A program made the translations under genes and the position numbers. Positions 18,046-28,357 of a stretch of DNA of 64,000 nt are shown here, in pieces. The stretch is from positions 62,001 through 126,000 of the forward strand of contig NZ_MPHK01000012.1 in assembly GCF_001957135.1 (NCBI RefSeq), written 5' to 3'. Numbering within the stretch: position 1 is the first letter of the stretch; every line of letters starts with the position of its first letter. The notes beneath the pieces are model-generated. The model had not been told where the DNA came from, searched no databases, and was given only the letters and a program-made list of their open reading frames with translations. The DNA is from Shewanella sp. UCD-KL21. Its GTDB lineage: Bacteria; Pseudomonadota; Gammaproteobacteria; Enterobacterales; Shewanellaceae.

Positions 18046-18642
18046 ATGGATAGAAGATCGTTTTTAACAGCCTTGGTAAAAGGCGGTGCCGTGGTTGGCG
18101 CTGGCGCCACGATTGCTGGAACAGCAACTTGGTTTAGCATCAGCCCTGCACCAAAGCCTTTGACTATAGATAATGTATTATCTCAAATAGCGCAATTGCT
18201 GGCTGCTGCCGTCATTGACAGCAAGCCAGAGCAAGCAGCAAAGGATACTTTAAGCACAACATCTGTAGATTGGGATTTAAACCAAATTTTTACGCATTGC
18301 GCCCAAAGTGTTGAGTACTCTATGACAGGTTATCCGCAACACAAAGCTGAGGCTTTTAAACACACTATTGGCGCTAGCGCTTTTGCTTTATTCAGTGCGA
18401 AAGGCAAGATGATTCATAACCTCGCTGAATTGATACCTGGTGCACCTTTAATTTCAAAGCAGGCAGATTATTTGCTGGCCCTTAAAAGGTTGCAACAATC
18501 GCTAGTAGACTTTCAGCAATACACAGGGCAATTACAGCCCCACTTTGCTTATGGCAAGCTTAGTAAACATGAATACGCCTTAGCCCACGTGATGCACTTT
18601 AATAATCATATGCAGCAAATCCAACTGCGCAGGTTAAGCTGA
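18046..18642 (+). CDS. DUF1569 protein with Tat signal
   Basis: A 198-residue protein whose first 33 residues form a twin-arginine signal (MDRRSFLTALVKGG, then a hydrophobic segment), so it is probably exported folded. The mature part has the DUF1569 pattern: WDLNQIFTHCAQSVEYSMTGYP, MIHNLAELIPGAP, and a late HVMHFNNHMQQI with histidines. DUF1569 is related to the DinB/YfiT four-helix metal-binding fold. Catalytic role unknown. AAGGATAACC precedes the ATG. Confidence 0.8.
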   Translation: MDRRSFLTALVKGGAVVGAGATIAGTATWFSISPAPKPLTIDNVLSQIAQLLAAAVIDSKPEQAAKDTLSTTSVDWDLNQIFTHCAQSVEYSMTGYPQHKAEAFKHTIGASAFALFSAKGKMIHNLAELIPGAPLISKQADYLLALKRLQQSLVDFQQYTGQLQPHFAYGKLSKHEYALAHVMHFNNHMQQIQLRRLS

Positions 18643-18672
18643 AGCTATATAGGGTCAATAACAGCAGTTATT

Positions 18673-19785
18673 TTAACAATTGTTAGGAACTTGGTCCTTT
18701 ACCAGACCTTTAGTTAATTCACCAATAAGCGCATCAGGTTTATCGACTCCAATATACACAATCTCAATTCCTTTAATGGGCTCAACTAAGGTTAGTTTGA
18801 CATTAGGTGTACCTGAAAAATTAAAGCGCTTTACCGTTTCTGCTCGTCGTATGGCTAATTTGTTGGGCTCAACCGTTTTAATATTACTTAAATCAATGCT
18901 AAAACAATTAAATACCCCATAACGAATATGTAATTTATTCTGAATACCGCTGCTTGCTTCTGAGCCTGAATCTAAATCCACTAAGCCAAGCTTAGCTTGA
19001 GTGTTTGGCTCGAAATCATTAACTATTGAGGCTGCACAAGTCTCGATTGTGATTGGTCTGCGTGACATAGCGCGATATTCAGCAATAAAGAATACCAAAC
19101 TCATCAAAGTTAATGCCGTTACCACATTGGCGCTGAAGCCTGAAAACATAAAATGAACCAGTAAATGCATCAGCGGGATTTCAAACACTATCATCATTAT
19201 AAATCCTAGCGCGTTAGACTGATTACCGTCTTTATGATGATAACTAAAATGTGAATCGCCTTGGTATGTTGACTGTGTGATTAAATGACCACACAAAAAG
19301 AAACTCCACACTCTGGCTTCAAATATCATAATATCGGCAACCCAGTTATTACCAAATACAGTACAAATGGGCTGCTTAATGGCAAGATCAGGATCAACCG
19401 CTGATTTGAGCGCTGCTTTTATGGCAAATATCACGCAGGCTATCGAAAATAGCTCGATTGACACAAATACTGTCAGTAACAGGTAACGAACCTGAGTTAA
19501 ATAAGGCCATAATATTTGTTGCTCAGTGGGAATAATAAAACTGCCAAGCAGTATTAGAATTGCAAAATAACTTAGCGCCTTAACCAGTGCTAACTTGGCC
19601 GATTTGACACACAAGAAACAAATTATTGGTAAAGTGATAGCAGCGTCAATGAGTAACAACCAATCGAATTTAGCAGCGCCATAATCATTAAGCCACATAT
19701 CGTGTTGATAAAATAAAACCCAACTAAATGCTAAAGCTAGCAGACTGAGAACAGGGATTTTGGAAGTTATTGGCCTTGTTTGCAT
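18673..19785 (-). CDS. Unknown polytopic membrane protein with soluble C-terminus
   Basis: I do not recognise the family with certainty. The first about 240 of 370 residues contain seven or so hydrophobic segments (for example 10-24, 42-58, 68-83, 98-123, 158-172, 193-214 and 217-232). The last about 110 residues are soluble and beta-rich (LHIRYGVFNCFSIDLSNIKTVEP...VKLTLVEPIKGIEIVYIGVDKPDALIGEL), which resembles a bacterial PH-like domain by pattern only. An AAGGAGT ribosome-binding site precedes the ATG. It follows the methyltransferase gene by 21 bp, so the two are probably an operon. Confidence 0.75.
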   Translation of the reverse strand: MQTRPITSKIPVLSLLALAFSWVLFYQHDMWLNDYGAAKFDWLLLIDAAITLPIICFLCVKSAKLALVKALSYFAILILLGSFIIPTEQQILWPYLTQVRYLLLTVFVSIELFSIACVIFAIKAALKSAVDPDLAIKQPICTVFGNNWVADIMIFEARVWSFFLCGHLITQSTYQGDSHFSYHHKDGNQSNALGFIMMIVFEIPLMHLLVHFMFSGFSANVVTALTLMSLVFFIAEYRAMSRRPITIETCAASIVNDFEPNTQAKLGLVDLDSGSEASSGIQNKLHIRYGVFNCFSIDLSNIKTVEPNKLAIRRAETVKRFNFSGTPNVKLTLVEPIKGIEIVYIGVDKPDALIGELTKGLVKDQVPNNC

Positions 19786-19806
19786 GTTATCACTCCTTGA
19801 TTAACG

Positions 19807-20499
19807 CTATTTTTTCCTAGCAAAAATAAATCTATCAGTGGCCATCTTCTGACCATCGACGATATGATCTTCTGTAAAGCTATCAACAATTTCAAAATCA
19901 TATTGGCTCAGCAAGGACGTTATAAATGCAGGCTGATAAAAATACATATGTAATTTGTCACCCTCAGCAGACTCCTGCACACAGGATTGACTGTAGTCAC
20001 CTTGCATAAAACCGATATAGACTAACGCTTGTGGTGTCGAAACCTTAGCTAAAGACTCAATAAAAGGCGCGATATCGCTTTTTGCTAAATAAGGTAGACA
20101 AAATGAGCACAGCAGTACATTAAATTTATTCTTTGTTGCCGCAATTTGGCGGATATCGTTAACCTCAAATGTCGCTGCAGGATTGTACTCTCGAGCAAGG
20201 GTTATCATCGCTGCAGATAAGTCCACTCCGGTTATATTGATAGAGACGTTTAATTGCCCAGATAAAACCTGTTGCAGATATAAACTAGCATTACCGGGCC
20301 CGCAACCAATATCGAACATGGCAATAGCCGCTTCAGTTTTATAGGTTAATTGAGACCTAGGCTCTGAGGTGAATTCAGTCAGTATTAAGCCAGCAAACTT
20401 ATCAAGGCTGTGAGCATATAAAGCGCAATCCATATATTTTTGCTGATATTTATCAGCAGTTTTATCAAATACGCTTACCGTTTGCTGGTACTTATCCAT
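19807..20499 (-). CDS. SAM-dependent methyltransferase
   Basis: Class I (Rossmann) methyltransferase of 230 residues. The SAM-binding motif I is AIAMFDIGCGPGNASLYL (about residues 60-77), the acidic motif is ITGVDLSAAM, and motif III is VLLCSFCLPYLAKSD. The substrate is unknown. The downstream membrane-protein gene begins 21 bp away, so both may act on one envelope-related target; that is inference. Confidence 0.85.
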   Translation of the reverse strand: MDKYQQTVSVFDKTADKYQQKYMDCALYAHSLDKFAGLILTEFTSEPRSQLTYKTEAAIAMFDIGCGPGNASLYLQQVLSGQLNVSINITGVDLSAAMITLAREYNPAATFEVNDIRQIAATKNKFNVLLCSFCLPYLAKSDIAPFIESLAKVSTPQALVYIGFMQGDYSQSCVQESAEGDKLHMYFYQPAFITSLLSQYDFEIVDSFTEDHIVDGQKMATDRFIFARKK

Positions 20500-20584
20500 C
20501 TAAAAAGTGTCCATTTTACTAATGCCAATTCACCAGTATTAATTTATACACTATAAAATTGATGATCGGTCTTATTTTAAAAAC

Positions 20585-20611
20585 AAAAAAGCCACTCGAA
20601 AGTGGCTTTTT
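20585..20611 (-). terminator. Terminator after eda
   Basis: An AAAAAGCCACT / AGTGGCTTTTT hairpin with a CGAA tetraloop, 25 bp beyond the eda stop. Its symmetry suggests it works in both directions. Confidence 0.88.
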
Positions 20612-20635
20612 ATGATCGCTGATTAAACGCTCGAG

Positions 20636-21277
20636 TTATAAAGCACCGATGGCATCTTTACATAGCTGAGTAATACGACCCCAATCTTCTTGTTCCATAG
20701 CATCAGTAGGCGCAATCCAGCTGCCACCAATACAATCAACATTGGCTAATGCTAAGTAGTTTTTATAACTTGTCGGCGTAATGCCGCCTGTTGGACAAAA
20801 ACGAATATTCGCCAATGGACCAGAGAAAGCTTTCAGTGCATTAACGCCGCCAGACGCTTCTGCTGGGAAGAATTTAAAATGGGTGTAACCCAACTCCATC
20901 CCCGCCATGACTTCAGAAATACTCGCAACACCTGGAATTAACGGCACCTTGCCACGCTTAGCGGCTTTAAGCAGATCAACCGTCGCACCAGGGGTGATAA
21001 TAAATTGTGAACCCGCATCTACAGCTTGCTGCAGTTGTAATTCATTTAAAATCGTACCTGCACCCACTAACGCATCAGGGACTTCTTTGGCAATTAATGC
21101 AATGGCTTCTAAAGCACATTCTGTGCGTAAAGTGACTTCTAAAACACTGATGCCGCCCGCTACTAATGCTTTCGCTAACGGAACCGCATGCTCGATTTTA
21201 TTGATCACCATGACAGGAACGATCGGGCTGCGTTTAAAAATATCTTGTGGCTGTAGCGTCCAGTTATTCTCAAGCAT
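20636..21277 (-). CDS. eda: KDPG aldolase (Entner-Doudoroff)
   Basis: 2-Keto-3-deoxy-6-phosphogluconate aldolase: KDPG to pyruvate and glyceraldehyde 3-phosphate. It has 213 residues, with Schiff-base Lys135 in FKFFPAE, the general acid/base Glu47 in VLEVTLRT, and phosphate-binding CPTGGI and GGSW motifs. Last gene of the operon zwf-pgl-edd-eda; the gap to edd is 19 bp. Confidence 0.97.
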   Translation of the reverse strand: MLENNWTLQPQDIFKRSPIVPVMVINKIEHAVPLAKALVAGGISVLEVTLRTECALEAIALIAKEVPDALVGAGTILNELQLQQAVDAGSQFIITPGATVDLLKAAKRGKVPLIPGVASISEVMAGMELGYTHFKFFPAEASGGVNALKAFSGPLANIRFCPTGGITPTSYKNYLALANVDCIGGSWIAPTDAMEQEDWGRITQLCKDAIGAL

Positions 21278-21296
21278 TCGAGTATCTTCCTTTTAA

Positions 21297-23123
21297 TTAA
21301 TAAATTTCGTCAATGGCACTGGTACTACGAGCGCCTGTTTCTGGACTGCTTAAACTATTTCGTAAAGCACCAAATAATTCACGGCCCATGCCATAACTTG
21401 AGTGATGTAGATCTACTTTCCCTGCCACACGTGCAGTTAAAGTGACTTCATCCACCAGTAAACTTAGCTCGCCTGTATCAGCATTGACGCGAATCATGTC
21501 GCCATCTTCGACCTTTGCAATAAGGCCGCCATCTAATGCTTCTGGCGTTAAGTGAATCGCTGCAGGCACTTTGCCTGACGCACCCGACATACGACCATCA
21601 GTAACAAGCGCTACTTTAAAGCCCTTATCTTGTAAGGTACCTAAATATGGCGTGAGTTTATGTAACTCTGGCATACCGTTAGCTTTCGGGCCTTGGCCTT
21701 TTACCACCACAACACAATCTCGGTCTAAACCACCGGCTTGGAAAATAGCATCGAGCTTGTTTTGGTCGTCAATAACAACCGCTGGGCCTTCAACAACTCG
21801 GTTACCCGCAGGTACGGCGGAGACTTTAATCACTGAACGACCAAGGTTGCCTTTAAGTAATTTTAGACCGCCGTTATTTTGAAAAGGCGTGTCGATGTGA
21901 GTTAACACTTCTTTGTCTAAACTTTCTGTTGGCCCATCAACCCAAGTTAACTTGCCATCAAGAATGCGCGGCTCTTGGGTATATTTACGTAACCCAAAGC
22001 CCGCTACAGTGTTAACATCTTCATGGATAAGCCCTGCATCTAGTAATTCTTTGACTAAAAATGCCATACCGCCTGCGGCGTGGAAATGGTTAATATCAGC
22101 ATGTCCATTTGGATAAACCTTGGCCATTAACGGTACGCAATCAGATAAATCTGAAAAATCATCCCAGTTAACAATGATGCCAGCAGCGCGCGCGGCTGCA
22201 ACAATGTGCATAGTCAGGTTGGTAGAGCCACCTGTAGCAAGAATACCGACGATGCCATTAACCACGGATTTTTCGTTAACAATCTCACCGATTGGGGTGT
22301 ATTGGGTGCCCATTTCAGTTAAGCGGCACACTTGTTTAGCTGCCATTGCAGTTAATTCATCACGTAATGGATCATCAGGATTCACAAATGAAGAACCCGG
22401 TAACTGTAACCCCATCATTTCAAGCATTAACTGATTAGAGTTAGCAGTACCGTAGAAAGTACAAGTACCGGCACTGTGATAAGAACTTGACTCAGCTTCT
22501 AACAATGCCGCTCTATCAACTTTGCCTTGAGCAAATTGTTGACGTACGCGGGCTTTTTCTTTGTTTGGAATACCAGATTTCATTGGGCCTGCTGGCACAA
22601 ACATCATAGGTAAATGACCAAAACTTAACGCGCCAATCAATAAACCCGGAACAATCTTGTCGCAAATACCTAATAATAAGGCGCCGTCAAACATGTTGTG
22701 AGATAACCCCACCGCCGTTGACATTGCAATCACTTCACGACTCAGTAAGCTAAGCTCCATGCCAGGTTGACCTTGGGTCACACCGTCACACATTGCCGGC
22801 ACACCCGCAGCAACTTGAGCAACACTGCCGACTTCTTGGCAGGCTTTTTTAATGAAGTTTGGGTAATCTTCATATGGCTGATGGGCAGATAACATGTCGT
22901 TAAATGCCGTCACAATACCGATATTCGCTTTGGTTAATTGACGTAAAGAATCTTTATCATCTGGCTTACAAGCCGCAAAACCATGGGCTAAGTTGCCACA
23001 GCTTAATGCACTACGATGTACGCCTTTGGCGCGAGCATCATTTAATGCTGCAAGATATTTTTTACGAGAATCTTGGCTGCGAGCGATAATTCGATCGGTA
23101 ACAGCTTGAACTACTGAGTGCAT
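21297..23123 (-). CDS. edd: 6-Phosphogluconate dehydratase
   Basis: Removes water from 6-phosphogluconate to give KDPG. It is an iron-sulfur enzyme of the IlvD/Edd family with 608 residues. Visible elements are [33 protein letters not shown] and [21 protein letters not shown], which carry the cluster cysteines, and [18 protein letters not shown] near the C-terminus. The gap to pgl is 11 bp. In Shewanella this operon is the main route for hexose and gluconate breakdown. Confidence 0.97.
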   Translation of the reverse strand: MHSVVQAVTDRIIARSQDSRKKYLAALNDARAKGVHRSALSCGNLAHGFAACKPDDKDSLRQLTKANIGIVTAFNDMLSAHQPYEDYPNFIKKACQEVGSVAQVAAGVPAMCDGVTQGQPGMELSLLSREVIAMSTAVGLSHNMFDGALLLGICDKIVPGLLIGALSFGHLPMMFVPAGPMKSGIPNKEKARVRQQFAQGKVDRAALLEAESSSYHSAGTCTFYGTANSNQLMLEMMGLQLPGSSFVNPDDPLRDELTAMAAKQVCRLTEMGTQYTPIGEIVNEKSVVNGIVGILATGGSTNLTMHIVAAARAAGIIVNWDDFSDLSDCVPLMAKVYPNGHADINHFHAAGGMAFLVKELLDAGLIHEDVNTVAGFGLRKYTQEPRILDGKLTWVDGPTESLDKEVLTHIDTPFQNNGGLKLLKGNLGRSVIKVSAVPAGNRVVEGPAVVIDDQNKLDAIFQAGGLDRDCVVVVKGQGPKANGMPELHKLTPYLGTLQDKGFKVALVTDGRMSGASGKVPAAIHLTPEALDGGLIAKVEDGDMIRVNADTGELSLLVDEVTLTARVAGKVDLHHSSYGMGRELFGALRNSLSSPETGARSTSAIDEIY

Positions 23124-23134
23124 GGTTAACTCCT

Positions 23135-23833
23135 TTACGCGCTATAAAACACATCAACGGGCGTTTTACGCTGCGCTAATACGGCTCTAATTGGCATTGC
23201 ATTCACATCGTCGCTTTCCAAAGCTTGGCGATATACGGATAGTTTTGACTCACCTACTAAATGCAGATAAATCTGGCGACTGTTTAAAATGGCACCTTTG
23301 GATAAGGTAATACGTGCATGTGGCGCAGTCGTTGGATTAACAGCTGCGCAAAGTAAATCAGTCGTAAAAGCGTTTTCTAATTCTTTACTGCAAGGGAACC
23401 ACGAACAAGTGTGGCCATCTGTACCCATACCTAAAACCACAACATCAAATGGTTTAGGGAAATTCGCCAGAGATTCAATGGTCATGTCGCAACCCTTTTC
23501 AGGGCTATCAAACATGTTTTTTAATCCACGGAACTTGGCACTTGCGGCGCGATTTTGTAATAAATGCGCTCTTACTAAGCGCTCGTTAGAATCTGCAGCT
23601 TCTGCATCTACCCAACGTTCATCGGCAAGCGTGATATAAACATCACTCCAGTCGATCGCTTTATTGCTTAGTAATTGAAATAATTTAAGCGGTGTTGAGC
23701 CACCAGAAACAACTAGGCTTGCTTTGCCACGGCTATCTACCGCATCTTGTAATTGACTGGCAATTTTGTCTGCCAATTTAGCTTCAAGAGCCGCTGGGGT
23801 TTCAAATGCTTTAAATACTGATTCTTTAATCAT
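23135..23833 (-). CDS. pgl: 6-Phosphogluconolactonase
   Basis: Hydrolyses 6-phosphogluconolactone to 6-phosphogluconate. It has 232 residues of the NagB/Pgl (DevB) type: [31 protein letters not shown] and [16 protein letters not shown]. It lies 9 bp after zwf and 11 bp before edd, in the reaction order of the pathway. Confidence 0.95.
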   Translation of the reverse strand: MIKESVFKAFETPAALEAKLADKIASQLQDAVDSRGKASLVVSGGSTPLKLFQLLSNKAIDWSDVYITLADERWVDAEAADSNERLVRAHLLQNRAASAKFRGLKNMFDSPEKGCDMTIESLANFPKPFDVVVLGMGTDGHTCSWFPCSKELENAFTTDLLCAAVNPTTAPHARITLSKGAILNSRQIYLHLVGESKLSVYRQALESDDVNAMPIRAVLAQRKTPVDVFYSA

Positions 23834-23842
23834 AATATTTCC

Positions 23843-25315
23843 TTACTCGTCCCAAGAACGACCGTCTTTAGTGATTAAAGCTACCGAAGCCACAGGGCCC
23901 CATGTACCTGCTGGATAAGGCTTAGGCTTCTCGCCGCCATTTTCCCAAGAGTTGATGATGCCATCGACCCAAGTCCAGGCTTGCTCAACTTCATCACGGC
24001 GCACGAACAATGCTTGATTGCCTAACATGGCTTCAAGTAACAAACGTTCGTATGCATCGGCAATGCGTTCGTTTTTAAAGGTGTCGGTGAAACTTAAATC
24101 AAGTTTGGTGGTTTGAATGCGCTGCTTTTCTTCCAAGCCAGGCACTTTATTCATCATTTGAATTTCAACACCTTCATGGGGTTGCAAACGAATAGTCAGC
24201 TTGTTTGGTGGTAAGTTACGCATGGTGTCGCGATATAAATTATGTGGCGGGTTTTTGAAGTAAACCACAATCTCACTGCTCTTAAATGGCATACGCTTAC
24301 CGCTACGTAAGTAGAACGGTACGCCAGCCCAGCGCCAGTTATCAATATCAACGCGAAGCGCTACAAAGGTTTCAGTGTTGGATTTAACATTAGCACCCTC
24401 TTCTTCAAGATAACCAGGAACAGGTGAGCCTTTTAAATAACCACTAGAATATTGACCACGAACCGTGTTTTCAAACACGTTGTTTGGGGTAATAGGACGT
24501 AATGACTTAAGTACTTTTACTTTTTCATCACGAATGCTATCAGCATCTAAATTTACCGGCGGGTCCATTGCCACAAGCGTCAGCACTTGCAATAAATGGT
24601 TTTGGATCATATCGCGCATTTGACCGGCAGTATCAAAGTATCCCCAACGACCTTCAATACCGACTTCTTCAGCTACGGTGATTTGTACATGATCAATGGT
24701 GCGGTTATCCCACTTAGAAGCAAACAATGAGTTAGCAAAGCGCAGTGCAATAAGGTTTTGAACCGTTTCTTTACCTAAATAGTGGTCAATTCGGTAAACT
24801 TGATTTTCATTGAAGAATTCAGAAACTTTGTCGTTAATGACTTTAGATGACGCAAGACAAGTGCCGATGGGCTTTTCTAGCACGATGCGGGTGTCGGAAT
24901 GGATAAGGTTTTGTTCGTTAAGACAACGACATATTTCACCAAAGATAGACGGAGGCGTGGCGAAATAACTGACCATGACACGTTTAGTTGGTTCTAATAG
25001 ACCATGGAATGCTTTGTAGCCTTCAGAATCTGTAAAATTAGTACCAATATAATGACAACGAGCGATAAAGCGTGCAAGGGTCTCTTCACATAGCTCGTCT
25101 TTGACAAAAGTGTTTAATGCTTTATTGACAAGCTCAATGAACTCTTCTTGAGTAAAGGCGTCTTTAGCGACACCAATAACTTTCGTGTCTTTATCTAATA
25201 GATTCGCTTTATCAAGCTGATAGAGAGAAGGTAACAATTTACGGCGAGCTAAATCGCCTTTGGTGCCAAAAAGTACAAAATCGCAAGCCTTGGCGCCTAG
25301 TGATGAGTTACTCAT
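23843..25315 (-). CDS. zwf: Glucose-6-phosphate 1-dehydrogenase
   Basis: Oxidises glucose 6-phosphate to the lactone with NADP+/NAD+. It has 490 residues, the full length. The N-terminal dinucleotide fold reads FVLFGTKGDLARRKLLPSL, and the active site is RIDHYLGKETVQNL, with the catalytic His and substrate Lys. First gene of the operon zwf-pgl-edd-eda, reading away from hexR. A HexR-like palindrome lies about 75 bp upstream (25391-25408). Confidence 0.97.
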   Translation of the reverse strand: MSNSSLGAKACDFVLFGTKGDLARRKLLPSLYQLDKANLLDKDTKVIGVAKDAFTQEEFIELVNKALNTFVKDELCEETLARFIARCHYIGTNFTDSEGYKAFHGLLEPTKRVMVSYFATPPSIFGEICRCLNEQNLIHSDTRIVLEKPIGTCLASSKVINDKVSEFFNENQVYRIDHYLGKETVQNLIALRFANSLFASKWDNRTIDHVQITVAEEVGIEGRWGYFDTAGQMRDMIQNHLLQVLTLVAMDPPVNLDADSIRDEKVKVLKSLRPITPNNVFENTVRGQYSSGYLKGSPVPGYLEEEGANVKSNTETFVALRVDIDNWRWAGVPFYLRSGKRMPFKSSEIVVYFKNPPHNLYRDTMRNLPPNKLTIRLQPHEGVEIQMMNKVPGLEEKQRIQTTKLDLSFTDTFKNERIADAYERLLLEAMLGNQALFVRRDEVEQAWTWVDGIINSWENGGEKPKPYPAGTWGPVASVALITKDGRSWDE

Positions 25316-25390
25316 TGCTTAAAATACTCCTTTATTATGCGTGTTCACAGGCAAACCATTTTTAGCTGCCAGTGAATAAAAGCACACTTT

Positions 25391-25408
25391 TGTTGTAATA
25401 TAACAACA
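25391..25408. promoter_or_regulatory. HexR-like palindrome near zwf promoter
   Basis: TGTTGTAATATAACAACA is a near-perfect inverted repeat (arms TGTTGT / ACAACA). It contains the TGTAAT half of the Shewanella HexR motif (TGTAATTAAATTACA) as remembered, but its other half is degenerate. Confidence 0.5.
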
Positions 25409-25595
25409 GAATTAAATTAGTGCATCAAAATTTTACAATTATTGGTATATGTTACATCTAGCCTTTTTCACATAAAACCTGATAGTATTTTGGTTGTTAA
25501 ATTACTTTACTATCATAGATTAGTTACAAAAAATAAAAATAAACGGCTTATAATCGTTTCCAGAGGTATGAAAATTACTTCATTTCCTCCTAAAT

Positions 25596-25619
25596 TGTAA
25601 TTTATGATATAAAATTACA
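25596..25619. promoter_or_regulatory. Inverted repeat upstream of hexR (candidate HexR operator)
   Basis: Perfect 8-bp arms TGTAATTT (25596-25603) and AAATTACA (25612-25619) around 8 AT-rich bases, 26 bp before the hexR ATG. The arms match the HexR half-site but are more widely spaced than the 15-bp consensus. The rest of 25316-25645 is AT-rich and includes a possible -10 (TATAAT near 25550). Confidence 0.5.
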
Positions 25620-25645
25620 TCATCCATTTTAGCGGACAATTACTT

Positions 25646-26500
25646 ATGAATACCCTTGAGAAAGTCCAAAAAAGCCTTACACAATTTAGTAAGTCAGAGC
25701 GAAAAGTTGCAGAAGTTATTCTGTCCTCTCCGCAAACTGCGATTCACTCTAGTATTGCTACGCTTGCCAAAATGGCTGACGTTAGCGAACCCACTGTAAA
25801 TCGTTTTTGTCGCAGACTTGATACTAAGGGCTTCCCTGATTTTAAGTTACATTTGGCCCAAAGTCTTGCTAACGGTACACCTTATGTAAGCCGCCATGTT
25901 GAAGAAGATGATTCTCCTGAATCCTATACAACAAAAATCTTTGAATCTTCAATGGCATCCCTTGATACAGCCCGTCAAAGCCTTGATGTGGTTGCAGTCA
26001 ATAAAGCCGTAGATATTTTAACGCAAGCTAAAACAATATCGTTTTTTGGCCTGGGAGCATCCTCATCGGTTGCTCACGATGCGCAAAATAAGTTCTTTCG
26101 CTTTAACGTTCCGGTCATTTGTTTTGATGATGTATTAATGCAACGTATGAGCTGTATTGGCTGCGATGAAGGTGATGTCGTTGTACTTATATCCCACACT
26201 GGTCGTACTAAATCATTAATTGAAATAGCCCGAATTGCCCGTGAAAATGGCGCTGCGGTGATTGGTATTACTGCTCGTAACTCGCCACTGTCTCACGAAT
26301 GTACCCTGCCTGTTACCATGGAAGTCCCAGAAGATACTGACATGTACTTACCTATGGCTTCACGTTTAGCACAGCTGGTTACTATTGATGTGTTAGCCAC
26401 AGGCTTTACCTTAAGAAGAGGCCCGCGTTTTCGCGATAATCTAAAACGGGTAAAAGAAGTATTGAAAGAATCTCGGGTAAATAAAGATCTTACCATCTAA
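25646..26500 (+). CDS. hexR: HexR, RpiR-family regulator of central carbon metabolism
   Basis: A 284-residue RpiR-type regulator. The N-terminal HTH (about residues 1-77, SIATLAKMADVSEPTVNRFCRRLDTKGFPDFKLHLA) is followed by a SIS sugar-phosphate domain (about 120-255, ISFFGLGASSSVAHDAQNKFFR, VVVLISHTGRTKSLIEIA). In Shewanella and Pseudomonas, HexR binds KDPG and controls Entner-Doudoroff and glycolytic genes. Its position, divergent from zwf and just before pykA, supports the name. A strong terminator follows. Confidence 0.96.
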   Translation: MNTLEKVQKSLTQFSKSERKVAEVILSSPQTAIHSSIATLAKMADVSEPTVNRFCRRLDTKGFPDFKLHLAQSLANGTPYVSRHVEEDDSPESYTTKIFESSMASLDTARQSLDVVAVNKAVDILTQAKTISFFGLGASSSVAHDAQNKFFRFNVPVICFDDVLMQRMSCIGCDEGDVVVLISHTGRTKSLIEIARIARENGAAVIGITARNSPLSHECTLPVTMEVPEDTDMYLPMASRLAQLVTIDVLATGFTLRRGPRFRDNLKRVKEVLKESRVNKDLTI

Positions 26501-26525
26501 TTATTACTGAATAATTACCTGTCCG

Positions 26526-26563
26526 AAAGGCCGAACAGTATTGACTGTTCGGCCTTTTTTTAT
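26526..26563 (+). terminator. Rho-independent terminator after hexR
   Basis: A perfect 14-bp stem (AAAGGCCGAACAGT with ACTGTTCGGCCTTT), four-base loop and a T-tract. Confidence 0.93.
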
Positions 26564-26707
26564 TGAATTTACTCGACTCGGTCACAAATATATATATCAA
26601 AAACGATCTTTTTGTTCGTAACTTTCCTACAAAAGTCGAAAATCTCTGTTAATATAAACCCATATTTAGTACCGAATTCTTTTTCTTTTAAATTAACGGA
26701 GTATCTT

Positions 26708-28147
26708 ATGTTCCGCAGAACTAAAATCGTTACGACACTTGGACCTGCAACCGACCGCGATGACAACCTACGTAAAATCATTGCCGCTGGTGCAAATGTT
26801 GTACGTCTTAACTTCTCACACGGTTCACCAGAAGATCATCTTAAACGTGCTACTGACGCTCGCAATATTGCTAAAGAGTTAGGTGTTCACGTCGCTGTAT
26901 TAGGTGATTTGCAAGGCCCTAAAATTCGTGTATCTACCTTTAAAGATAACAAAAAAATTCAGTTAAATTTGGGTGATACTTTCATTTTAGATGCAGATCT
27001 TGCTAAAGGTGAAGGTGACGAGAAACAAGTTGGTATCGATTATAAAGAATTACCAAATGACGTTGTCATTGGTGACATCCTTATGCTTGATGACGGCCGT
27101 GTTCAGCTTAAAGTTGAATCTGTTGAAGGTCGTAAAGTTTTCACTAGTGTTACTGTTGCGGGTCCTTTATCTAATAATAAAGGTATCAACAAAAAAGGCG
27201 GCGGATTAACAGCCCCTGCACTAACTGAAAAAGACAAAGCAGATATTTTAACTGCTGCGCAAATTCAGGTTGATTACTTAGCCGTTTCTTTCCCACGTAC
27301 TGGCGCTGATTTAGATTTAGCACGTAAACTTGCTGAAGATGCGGGCAGTTTTGCACTTATCGTATCAAAAGTAGAACGTGCAGAAGCTGTTGGTACTGAT
27401 GAAGCAATGGATGATGTCATTAAAGCATCTGACGCAGTAATGGTTGCCCGTGGTGACTTAGGTGTTGAAATTGGCGATGCTGCATTAGTTGCAGTACAAA
27501 AGAAACTAATCCGTCGTTCACGTCAATTGAACAAAGTTGTTATTACTGCAACTCAAATGATGGAATCAATGATTTCAAGCCCAATGCCAACTCGTGCTGA
27601 AGTTATGGACGTGGCGAACGCAGTATTAGATGGTACTGACGCAGTGATGCTTTCAGCTGAAACGGCTGCCGGTGATTTCCCTGAAGAAACAGTGTTAGCA
27701 ATGAGCAATGTTTGTAAAGGCGCAGAGCAACATCCTTCGGTTATGTCTTCTAAGCATAGAATGAATGAAACATTCGATTCTATTGAAGAGACTATCGCGC
27801 TTTCAACTATGTATGCTGCGAACCATTTAAAAGGCGTTAAAGCTATCATCAGCTTGACCGAATCAGGCGAAACCACCAAGTTAATGTCGCGCATCAGCTC
27901 TTCATTACCAATTTTCGCACTGTCTCGTCATCAAAAGACGCTAGCTAAATTGGCTTTATTCCGTGGCGTTATGCCAGTTCAGTTTGATTCTACAGCCTAC
28001 CCTGCTGATGCATTAGCATCAGAAGCGTTAAAAGCGGTTGCTGCAGCTGGTTACCTTAAATCAGGTGACATGGTGCTAATGACCAAAGGCGATGCAATGG
28101 AAACTGTTGGCGGCACTAACACTTGTAAAGTACTTGTTGTTGCTTAA
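26708..28147 (+). CDS. pykA: Pyruvate kinase (PykA type)
   Basis: PEP + ADP to pyruvate + ATP. It has 479 residues and aligns to E. coli PykA (480) rather than Pyk[49 protein letters not shown] and [39 protein letters not shown] chose the ATG at 26708 (GGAG upstream); the open frame extends further 5' without similarity. It has its own promoter region after the hexR terminator. Confidence 0.97.
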   Translation: MFRRTKIVTTLGPATDRDDNLRKIIAAGANVVRLNFSHGSPEDHLKRATDARNIAKELGVHVAVLGDLQGPKIRVSTFKDNKKIQLNLGDTFILDADLAKGEGDEKQVGIDYKELPNDVVIGDILMLDDGRVQLKVESVEGRKVFTSVTVAGPLSNNKGINKKGGGLTAPALTEKDKADILTAAQIQVDYLAVSFPRTGADLDLARKLAEDAGSFALIVSKVERAEAVGTDEAMDDVIKASDAVMVARGDLGVEIGDAALVAVQKKLIRRSRQLNKVVITATQMMESMISSPMPTRAEVMDVANAVLDGTDAVMLSAETAAGDFPEETVLAMSNVCKGAEQHPSVMSSKHRMNETFDSIEETIALSTMYAANHLKGVKAIISLTESGETTKLMSRISSSLPIFALSRHQKTLAKLALFRGVMPVQFDSTAYPADALASEALKAVAAAGYLKSGDMVLMTKGDAMETVGGTNTCKVLVVA

Positions 28148-28175
28148 TATGTGTTAATTGCTTCAAATAGCTAAT

Positions 28176-28206
28176 AAAAAACCACCTGATTAGGTGGTTT
28201 TTTTAT
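28176..28206 (+). terminator. Rho-independent terminator after pykA
   Basis: An AAAAACCACCT / AGGTGGTTTTT hairpin with a short loop and a T-run, about 30 bp after the stop. Confidence 0.9.
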
Positions 28207-28357
28207 GTGCTAAATATGTGTGTTTTGATTTAGAAAATTGTGTGTCGTCAATATTTCAGGCTAACAGTACCCCAAGGCTTAAACATTAGTTACTTGTTTA
28301 ACATTCAAACCTCAGGCAACGCTAGACCGTTACAATAAAACGTCAGTTAACTTTCGA

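Noticed and set aside
26610-26640. TTTTGT-N13-ACAAAA palindrome upstream of pykA as a HexR site
   Set aside because: The spacing and lack of TGTAAT half-sites do not fit the HexR motif; AT-rich chance symmetry is likely.
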